Shown: one piece after another, positions 25,037 through 31,610 of the stretch
Position numbering within the stretch: position 1 is the stretch's first letter
How the letters are laid out: each line of letters starts with the position of its first letter
Assembly: GCF_000384315.1 (NCBI RefSeq)
Contig: NZ_ARVW01000001.1
Location: 6,448,157-6,512,156 of the forward strand
Length of the DNA stretch: 64,000 nucleotides
Direction of reading: 5' to 3'
Source: Amycolatopsis nigrescens CSC17Ta-90
Lineage (GTDB): Bacteria > Actinomycetota > Actinomycetes > Mycobacteriales > Pseudonocardiaceae
The notes under the pieces: model-generated
Databases searched by the model: none
What the model was told of the DNA's origin: nothing
Seen by the model: the letters and a program-made list of their open reading frames with translations, nothing else
Made by a program: the position numbers and the translations under genes

Positions 25037-26334
25037 AGCCTCTCGATCTCGCCGGCGTCGGCATCGGGCCGTTCAACCTGTCGCTGGCCGCGCTGGCAGA
25101 GCCGGTGTCCGGGCTGGACGTCGCACTGTTCGACCGGCGCCCGGAGTTCCGCTGGCATCCCGGGCTGCTGATCGAGGGCACCACGCTGCAGGTGCCCTTC
25201 CTGGCCGATCTGGTCACCCTGGTCGACCCGACCAGCGAACTGTCCTTTTTGAACTATCTCCGGGACCGTGACCGGCTCTTCCCGTTCTACTTCGCGGAGC
25301 GCTTCCACATCCCGCGCGCGGAGTACGACGACTACGGCCGGTGGGCGAGCGACCGGCTGTCCAGCTGCGTGTTCGGCGCCGAGGTGACCGAGGTCGCCTG
25401 GGCGGCCGAGGAGAAGGCGTTCCGGCTGACCGTCGACGGCGCCGAACCGGTGCTGGCCCGCAACGTGGTGCTCGGCCTCGGCACCTCGCCGCAGGTGCCG
25501 GAACCGTTGCGGCACTGGGTGGACGACCCGGGCGCGCTGGTGCTGCACTCGGCGGACTACCTCACCGAGCGGGAGCGGCTGCTCGCGGCCGGCACGGTCA
25601 CCGTGGTCGGTTCCGGCCAGTCCGGCGCCGAGGTCTTCCTCGACCTGCTGCGCCGGCGCCCGACTTCGCGCGGCCTGCGCTGGCTGGCCAGGACCAGGGC
25701 GATCGCGCCGATGGAGTACTCGAAACTGGGGCTCGAACAGTTCACCCCGGACTACACCACGTTCTTCCACGGCCTGCCGGAGCCGGTCCGCGACCGGATG
25801 CTGCCCACGCAGTGGCAGCTGTACAAGGGGATCGGCGCGGAGACCATCGAAGCCATCCACGACGAGCTCTACCTGCGCAGCGTCGGCGGCGGCTGGCCCG
25901 AGGTCACCGTCATGCCGGGGGTCGAGGTGGTGTCGGCCGAACGGGACGCCGACGGCTTCGCGCTCGGGCTGCGACACGGCGAGCAGGGTCGGAGCGCGAC
26001 CGTGCGCACCGACGCGGTGGTCGCGGCGACCGGTTACGCGGAGACCTCGACCGGACGACTGCTCGGGCCGCTGGCCGGACGGCTCGGTACCGACGGCGGC
26101 GGCAGGCCGGTGGTGAGCCGCGACTACCGGCTGGAGCTGCCGCCGGAGATCACCGGTTCGGTGTTCGTGCAGAACGCGGAACGGCACACGCACGGTGTCG
26201 GCGCCCCCGACCTCGGCCTCGCCGCCTGGCGGGCGGCGTCCATCATCAACTCGGTCTGCGGGCGTCAGGTCTACCGGCTGCCGGAACGCACCGCTTTCAC
26301 TAGATTTGGACTCCCCGACACGGAGGCGCTGTGA
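25033..26334 (+). CDS. diamine/L-lysine/L-ornithine N-monooxygenase (SidA/IucD/PvdA family)
   Basis: A 433-residue flavin N-hydroxylase. The FAD motif GVGIGPFN is at residues 8-15, the NADPH motif VVGSGQSGAE lies mid-protein, and the family signature ATGY follows in VVAATGYAET. These enzymes hydroxylate the terminal amine of lysine, ornithine or the derived diamine, using NADPH and O2, to give the hydroxylamine later acylated into a hydroxamate. Directly after the decarboxylase (GTGA overlap) it most resembles DesB in arrangement, suggesting N-hydroxycadaverine or N-hydroxyputrescine. The C-terminus is complete and overlaps the NIS synthetase start. Confidence 0.92.
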   Translation: MKPLDLAGVGIGPFNLSLAALAEPVSGLDVALFDRRPEFRWHPGLLIEGTTLQVPFLADLVTLVDPTSELSFLNYLRDRDRLFPFYFAERFHIPRAEYDDYGRWASDRLSSCVFGAEVTEVAWAAEEKAFRLTVDGAEPVLARNVVLGLGTSPQVPEPLRHWVDDPGALVLHSADYLTERERLLAAGTVTVVGSGQSGAEVFLDLLRRRPTSRGLRWLARTRAIAPMEYSKLGLEQFTPDYTTFFHGLPEPVRDRMLPTQWQLYKGIGAETIEAIHDELYLRSVGGGWPEVTVMPGVEVVSAERDADGFALGLRHGEQGRSATVRTDAVVAATGYAETSTGRLLGPLAGRLGTDGGGRPVVSRDYRLELPPEITGSVFVQNAERHTHGVGAPDLGLAAWRAASIINSVCGRQVYRLPERTAFTRFGLPDTEAL

Positions 26335-28142
26335 ATATGCAGGACGACCTGCCCGAGCAGGAGACCGCGTGGCGCGACGCGGGCGCGTTGATCGTGCACA
26401 AGATGCTCGGCGAACTCTGCTACGAAGGGCTGCTCGAACCGGGACCGGTCGAGCCGGAGGGCACTGGGCACCGGCTGTGGCGGCTCGACCTGCCCGGCGG
26501 GGTGCGCTACGAGTTCCGGGCCCGCCGCGGTGCGTTCGACTCGCTCGCGGTCGCGCCCGGCACCGCCACCAGGCAGCAGGGCGACGCAGCGCCGGCGCCC
26601 GCGGAGGATCCCCGCATGTTGGTGGTGGACGCGCGCGCCACCCTCGGCCTGACCGGGCTCAGGCTGGCCGACGTGCTTGCCGAGCTCACCGCGACGGTGG
26701 CGAACGAAGCGGCCAGGCTGCGTCGGGCGCCCAGCGCGGAAAAGCTGTCCACAATGGACTACGACCTGGCGGACGGGCACCTGACCGGGCATCCGAGGCT
26801 GGTGCTGAACAAGGGCAGGATCGGCTTCTCCGCCGCCGACCGCGAGGCATACGCCCCCGAGTCCGGCGCGGACATCGTGCTGAACTGGTTCGCGGTGCAT
26901 CGCGAGCTCGCCGAGTTCCGGTGCGTGGAGGAGCTCAGCGAGCAGGTGCTGCTGCACGAGGAGCTGGACGCCGCGCAGCGGGCCGAGTTCACCGAGCGGA
27001 TCGCCGAGGTGGGCGACCCGGCGGACTACCACTGGGTGCCGGTGCATCCGTGGCAGGCGGACGAGATCATCGGCACGCTGTACGCGGCCGAGCTGAGTAC
27101 CGGTGCGCTGATCGACCTCGGCCAGGGACACGACCACTACCGTCCACATCAGACGGTGCGGACGCTGGCGAACGTGGGCCGTCCGGATCGCCGCGACGTG
27201 AAAACCGCCCTGTCGGTGCGCAACACACTGGTCTACCGCGGCCTGAACTCGGCGGCCACGCTGGCAGGGCCGGCCATCACCAGCTGGCTGCGGCGGCTGA
27301 GCGACGCGGATCCGTTGCTGGCCAAGGAGTACCGGTTCGGACTGCTCGGCGAGGTGGCCAGCGTCTCGGTCCGGCACCCGTTGTTCGGCGCGCTGGAGGA
27401 GCTGCCCTACCGGTTCCACGAGACCCTCGGCGCGCTGTGGCGCGAACCGCTGCGGGCCAGGGTCGGCGAGGACGAGCAGGCGCTTTCGTTCGCCGCGCTG
27501 CCCTACCGCGACACCGAGGGCGTCTCGGTGCTCGCCGAGCTGGTCAACCGCTCCGGCTGGTCCGCCGAGCAGTGGTGCGCGAAGGTGTTCGACCTGCTGC
27601 TCACCCCGCTGCTGCAGTGGCTGCTGAACTACGGGGTGGGGTTCTGCCCGCACGGCCAGAACCTGATCCTGATCGTGGACCCCGAAGGCAGGCCGCTGCG
27701 GGTGCTGATCAAGGACTTCGCGCAGGGCGTCGACCTGCTGGACGAGGACCTGGAGTGCTACAAGTCGCTGGACCCCGACGCGGCGGGGGAGATGCTGCGC
27801 TGGCCGGCGCACCTGCTGGCGCAGTCCCTGTTCAGCTCGGTGTTCTCCGGTCAGCTGCGGTTCTGGGCGGAGATCATGGCCGACGACCTCGGCCTGCCCC
27901 GGCCGCGGTTCTGGGAGCTGGTCCGCGAGGTGGTCACCCGGTTCCGCGAGCGCAATCCCGCCCTGGCCGACCGGTTCGACGCCTGCCGGCTCTTCGCGCC
28001 CGAGGTCGAGCGCGTCACGCTGAACCGGGAACACCTGGCGGGCAAGGGTTTCGACAAGGTGGAGCGGGACGACGAGTTCGACGTGCGCTGGGGCAGGGTG
28101 CCCAACCCGCTGCACGCGCCGGATCCGGCCGGCGCGTGGTGA
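26331..28142 (+). CDS. IucA/IucC family NRPS-independent siderophore synthetase
   Basis: A 603-residue NIS synthetase, about the size of DesD. Recognisable features are HPWQADEI, the ATP-site block VRHPLFGALEELPYRFHE, and the catalytic segment CPHGQNLILIVD followed by IKDFAQGVDL. It condenses carboxylates with amine or hydroxylamine groups using ATP, and in DesD-like enzymes it oligomerises and cyclises hydroxamate units. No fused acyltransferase is present. The GTG at 26331 overlaps the previous stop as GTGA, with GGAGG at 26322-26326; ATG 26337 is the alternative. The gene carries a GTCCACAATGGAC repeat variant at 26747-26759. Confidence 0.92.
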   Translation: MNMQDDLPEQETAWRDAGALIVHKMLGELCYEGLLEPGPVEPEGTGHRLWRLDLPGGVRYEFRARRGAFDSLAVAPGTATRQQGDAAPAPAEDPRMLVVDARATLGLTGLRLADVLAELTATVANEAARLRRAPSAEKLSTMDYDLADGHLTGHPRLVLNKGRIGFSAADREAYAPESGADIVLNWFAVHRELAEFRCVEELSEQVLLHEELDAAQRAEFTERIAEVGDPADYHWVPVHPWQADEIIGTLYAAELSTGALIDLGQGHDHYRPHQTVRTLANVGRPDRRDVKTALSVRNTLVYRGLNSAATLAGPAITSWLRRLSDADPLLAKEYRFGLLGEVASVSVRHPLFGALEELPYRFHETLGALWREPLRARVGEDEQALSFAALPYRDTEGVSVLAELVNRSGWSAEQWCAKVFDLLLTPLLQWLLNYGVGFCPHGQNLILIVDPEGRPLRVLIKDFAQGVDLLDEDLECYKSLDPDAAGEMLRWPAHLLAQSLFSSVFSGQLRFWAEIMADDLGLPRPRFWELVREVVTRFRERNPALADRFDACRLFAPEVERVTLNREHLAGKGFDKVERDDEFDVRWGRVPNPLHAPDPAGAW

Positions 28143-29503
28143 ACGGTGCCCGTCCGCTCGGTCCGCGCACCCTGGCCGCCCGCGCGGAGGCGGCCCGCGC
28201 CGCCGAACCGGCGCTGCGCGAGGCTTTGGCCGCCGGTGCGGTCACCGGGCTGAGCCTGCTGGTGCCCGACCCGCACGGCCGGTTCGCGGCGGTGGACCTG
28301 GACGGCCGGTTCGTCGCCGAGGAGGTGCTCGACGGCGGGTACGGGCTGTGCTCGTACGTGTTCGCGTGGACCCTCGAACGGGACGCGCTGCCCATTGACG
28401 CGGACGGCGAACTCGCCGCCTACCTAGGCGGTTACGGCGACCTGAGGATGCGGCCCGACCTGGCCACGCTGACTCCGCTGAGCGCGCTGCCCGGTGACGA
28501 GCGGGCGATGGCGGTGGTCTGCGACGTCGAGTGGCCGAGCGGCGCGCCGGTGCTCGCCGCGCCGCGTACCGTGCTCGCCGGGCAGCTGGCCGCACTGGAG
28601 CGGATCGGCCTTGTGCCGTCGGCCGGGATCGAGCACGAGGTCACTTTCCTTGACGTGGAAGGAAATCCGCTCACCGCGCACGGGGTCGACTACGCGGTGG
28701 GCGGCACCGAGCGGATGACCCCGGTGCTGCGCACCGTCCGTGCCGCGCTGGCGCGTGCCGGGCTCGGCGTGGAGTCGGCGCGCGCGGAATGCCATCCCGG
28801 CCAGTACGAGATCGTGCTGCGTCACCGGGACGCGCTGGCGGCCTGTGACGACGCCATGCTCCAGCAGTCGATCGTCCGTGCCGCGGCCGCCGAGCACGGG
28901 GTAACCGCGAGCTATCTGGCCGCACCGGCGCCGGGGCAGGGCAGTTCCTGCCACGTGCACCTCTCATTGTCCACTGTGGACGGTGAAGGTGCGTCCTCTG
29001 CCGGTGGCACCGGGCTTTCCGCGGTGCTGGGCTCTTTCCTGGCCGGGGTGCTGCGCGACGCGCGGGCGCTGACCGCGCTGTGGGCGCCCGGCTGGAACAG
29101 CTACGCGCGGCTGCGCGGCGCGCCGTTCTCCCCGCTGGTGCTGCGCTGGGGCGTGGACGACCGGACCGCGGCGGTGCGGGTGGCCGGGCAGGACCGTTCG
29201 TTGCGGCTCGAATTCCGCTTCGCCGGCGCCGACGCCCAGCCGCATCTGGTGGTCGCCGCGTTGCTCGCGGCCGGACGGGCCGGGATCGAGGACGAGCTGC
29301 CGCCGCCGGAACCCGGCCGGGAGACCGGCAGGCTGGCGAGCACACCGTGGGACGCGCTACAGGAGCTGACGTCCGGCCGGGTCGCCGAGCTGCTGGGCAC
29401 CGAAGTGGCCGCTCAGCAGACCGCTCTGCTGCGGGCGGAACTGGACGCGGGCTGCGACGCGGTCACGGAGTGGCAGCATCGGCGGGCAGCGTTGCGGGCG
29501 TGA
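28139..29503 (+). CDS. glutamine-synthetase-like ligase in the siderophore operon
   Basis: A 454-residue type I GS-family protein. The metal- and substrate-site motifs are all intact: EHE (165-167), AECHPGQYEI (E217, E224), HVH (272-274), WNSYARL, the RWG..DRTAAVRV ATP segment and LEFRF. The length and the loss of the strict GS signatures in the N-terminal beta-grasp part point to a gamma-glutamylamide or polyamine ligase rather than true glutamine synthetase. The GTG at 28139 overlaps the NIS synthetase stop by 4 nt, so it is translationally coupled to siderophore genes. I infer it attaches glutamate (or another carboxylate) to the hydroxylated diamine, or detoxifies excess diamine; known GS-like polyamine ligases support either. 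Confidence 0.85.
   Translation: MNGARPLGPRTLAARAEAARAAEPALREALAAGAVTGLSLLVPDPHGRFAAVDLDGRFVAEEVLDGGYGLCSYVFAWTLERDALPIDADGELAAYLGGYGDLRMRPDLATLTPLSALPGDERAMAVVCDVEWPSGAPVLAAPRTVLAGQLAALERIGLVPSAGIEHEVTFLDVEGNPLTAHGVDYAVGGTERMTPVLRTVRAALARAGLGVESARAECHPGQYEIVLRHRDALAACDDAMLQQSIVRAAAAEHGVTASYLAAPAPGQGSSCHVHLSLSTVDGEGASSAGGTGLSAVLGSFLAGVLRDARALTALWAPGWNSYARLRGAPFSPLVLRWGVDDRTAAVRVAGQDRSLRLEFRFAGADAQPHLVVAALLAAGRAGIEDELPPPEPGRETGRLASTPWDALQELTSGRVAELLGTEVAAQQTALLRAELDAGCDAVTEWQHRRAALRA
28969..28981. repeat. 13-bp palindrome GTCCAC-T-GTGGAC
   Basis: The second perfect copy in the window, inside the GS-like gene in the codons for LSTVDG. It differs from the copy at 1230 only in the central base. 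Confidence 0.6.
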
Positions 29504-30698
29504 CCTTCGGGGCGGGCGCACGCTTGCCGCGCAGCCGGGGCAGCGCGTAGGCGAGCAGCAGGCCGACCCCGAGCAGCACGTAGGACGCGCCGAGCAGCTG
29601 CTCCCGCACCGTCCAGTGCTGCTTGACCACCGGGAACCCGGACGGCGGCAGCTGGTGGAACGGGGCCAGGTAGCAGACCACCGCGGTGAGCAGCGCGGCG
29701 GCGATCCAGCCGGGCATGGCGTAGGACCGTTCGCGCCACCGGCGGGCCGCGTAACCGGCCATCACCAGCATCGCCGGCACCGCCCATACCCAGTAGTGCG
29801 ACCAGGACGTCGGCGACGCGACCAGGCCGAGCCCCGCGTTCGCCATCAGCGCCAGCACCGGTTCCGACCGGCGCATCGCGGCCGCGACCAGCACTACCAG
29901 CACGGCCACCAGCACCAGCCACAGCACCTTGGTCACTCCGTCGGACAGGTTCATCCTGGTCAGCGTGGCCTCGATGGTCTGGTTGGTGCGGAACGCCGAA
30001 CCGCTCACCCCGGCCGCGCCGGCCAGCCCACCGAACCAGTAGGCGGTGGACGCGCCGAAGTCGACCACGAAACCGATCGCGGAGGCGACCACCGCGGTCA
30101 CCACGGTGGTGATGGCCGCGCGGTAGTCCTTGCGGACCAGGAAGAACAGCAGGAAGGCGAGCGGGGTCAGCTTGATCGCCGCCACGATGCCGACCCCGAG
30201 CCCGCGCGGCCACCAGGTCTTCGGGGCCAGGCAGTCGACCGCGATCACGGCCATCAGGATCAGGCTCACCTGGCCGAACTCGAAGGTCTGCGCCACCGGT
30301 TCCAGGAACACCGTCAGCGGCAGCGCGGCCGAGGACACCACGATCGCGCCGCGGGCGCCGCCGGAGGGCCACGCCTGCCTGGTCACCACGTAGAGGGTGA
30401 CCGCGAGGCAGAGGAAGCTGACCACGAACAGGCTGACCACCGCGGCGTCGAACGGCAGGATGGCCAGCGGGCTGAGCACCAGCAGGGCGAACGGGGGGTA
30501 GATGAAGGGCAGTTCGGCCCCGCCGGTGGTGGGCGGCAGCGGACCGTAGATGTCACCGTCGCGCCACCAGGCTTCGACCCCGAACCGGTAGACCTCGAGG
30601 TCGATATGCGCGTCGGGCAGCGAGCCGACCAGCCATCGCACGGAGAAGAAGAGCGCGACCCCGGCCAGCACCGGCACGGCCCAAAAGTATGAACGCAT
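29463..30698 (-). CDS. GT87 family mannosyltransferase, membrane protein
   Basis: A 411-residue polytopic membrane protein with about ten helices. HIDLEVYRFGVEAW near residue 30 carries the acidic residue of the first external loop, and LPFIYPPFALL is the typical GT87 (DUF2029) continuation. Such enzymes use polyprenyl-phosphate mannose to elongate phosphatidylinositol mannosides or arabinan/mannan chains on the outer face of the membrane. The acceptor here is unknown. It ends within the 3' part of the convergent GS-like gene (41-bp overlap). The ATG at 30698 is used; nothing upstream indicates an operon. Confidence 0.85.
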   Translation of the reverse strand: MRSYFWAVPVLAGVALFFSVRWLVGSLPDAHIDLEVYRFGVEAWWRDGDIYGPLPPTTGGAELPFIYPPFALLVLSPLAILPFDAAVVSLFVVSFLCLAVTLYVVTRQAWPSGGARGAIVVSSAALPLTVFLEPVAQTFEFGQVSLILMAVIAVDCLAPKTWWPRGLGVGIVAAIKLTPLAFLLFFLVRKDYRAAITTVVTAVVASAIGFVVDFGASTAYWFGGLAGAAGVSGSAFRTNQTIEATLTRMNLSDGVTKVLWLVLVAVLVVLVAAAMRRSEPVLALMANAGLGLVASPTSWSHYWVWAVPAMLVMAGYAARRWRERSYAMPGWIAAALLTAVVCYLAPFHQLPPSGFPVVKQHWTVREQLLGASYVLLGVGLLLAYALPRLRGKRAPAPKVTPATLPADAATP

Positions 30699-30833
30699 CA
30701 GCCTCAGCCTAGATCGTGGCGCCCCGGGGCCCGAGCGCACCACCACCGATAGGCCGAACGGCGGTGGGACGGGTTGTCCCCGGATCCGGCCATCGGCCGT
30801 CCCGGTACCGCCGGTTCGGCCAGTCTGGGCCGT

Positions 30834-31538
30834 ATGACCGATGAACCGAAGACCGTCGCCTTCCTGCTCTACCCCGGGTTCACCGTGCTCGACCTGGTCG
30901 GGCCGCTCCAGGTGTTCAGCTCGCTGGCCGCGTTCGACCCCGGCTATCGCGTGGTGGTGGTCGGCGCCCGGATCGAGCGGTGGGACACCGACACCCCGCT
31001 GCGGATCACCGCGAGCCACACCTTCGACCAGGTCCCCGCACCGGCGGTGCTGGTGGTGCCCGGCGGTGGCGTACCGACCGCCAAGGCGGCCGTCGACCCG
31101 GAACTGATCGGCTACGTGCGGTCCGTGGCGGAAAAGGCCGAAGTGATGGCTTCGGTGTGCACCGGCTCGATGATTCTCGGCGCCGCGGGGCTGCTGAAGG
31201 GCAGGGAAGCCACTTCGCACTGGTCGTTCGTGGACCTGCTCAGCGAGTTCGGGGCCACCCCGGTGTCCCGGCGCTGGGTGGAGGACGGGCCGGTGCTGAC
31301 CGCCGCCGGGGTGGCCGCCGGCATCGACATGGCGCTGCACCTGGTGGAGCGGTTCGCCGGGGCCGAGGTCGCCAAGCAGATCCAGTTCGGCATCGAGTAC
31401 GACCCGGAGCCGCCGCAGGGCGCTCTCGACTGGGAGCAGGCGCCGCGCGAGCTGTGGGCCGGTTTCCGCGAGCACATGCTGCGCGAGGGCCTGGCGGACA
31501 GCCCCGAGCTACGCGATCGCCTGCTCCACCAGTCCTGA
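30834..31538 (+). CDS. DJ-1/PfpI family protein
   Basis: A 234-residue single-domain GATase1-like protein of the DJ-1/PfpI superfamily. The nucleophile is Cys109 in ASVCTGS, at the sharp turn typical of the fold, and the acidic residue that supports it lies in the DLVGPLQVF loop at the N-terminus. The closest recognisable subgroup is that of isonitrile hydratase and the effector domain of AraC-type GlxA regulators; no HTH is attached. The gene ends 17 bp before a large hairpin shared with the convergent GGDEF-EAL gene. Confidence 0.85.
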   Translation: MTDEPKTVAFLLYPGFTVLDLVGPLQVFSSLAAFDPGYRVVVVGARIERWDTDTPLRITASHTFDQVPAPAVLVVPGGGVPTAKAAVDPELIGYVRSVAEKAEVMASVCTGSMILGAAGLLKGREATSHWSFVDLLSEFGATPVSRRWVEDGPVLTAAGVAAGIDMALHLVERFAGAEVAKQIQFGIEYDPEPPQGALDWEQAPRELWAGFREHMLREGLADSPELRDRLLHQS

Positions 31539-31555
31539 CCTGTCCGTCCTGAACT

Positions 31556-31610
31556 GTCCGTGAAGGGCCCCTTACCTACGTTGAAGGTAGGCAAGGGGCC
31601 CTTCACGGAC
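31556..31610. repeat. long palindrome, bidirectional terminator supplying a stop codon
   Basis: Arms of 24 bp (31556-31579 and 31587-31610) with one mismatch and a 7-nt loop, GTTGAAG. It separates two convergent genes. The stop codon TGA of the GGDEF-EAL gene (31603-31605) lies inside its right arm. Confidence 0.85.
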
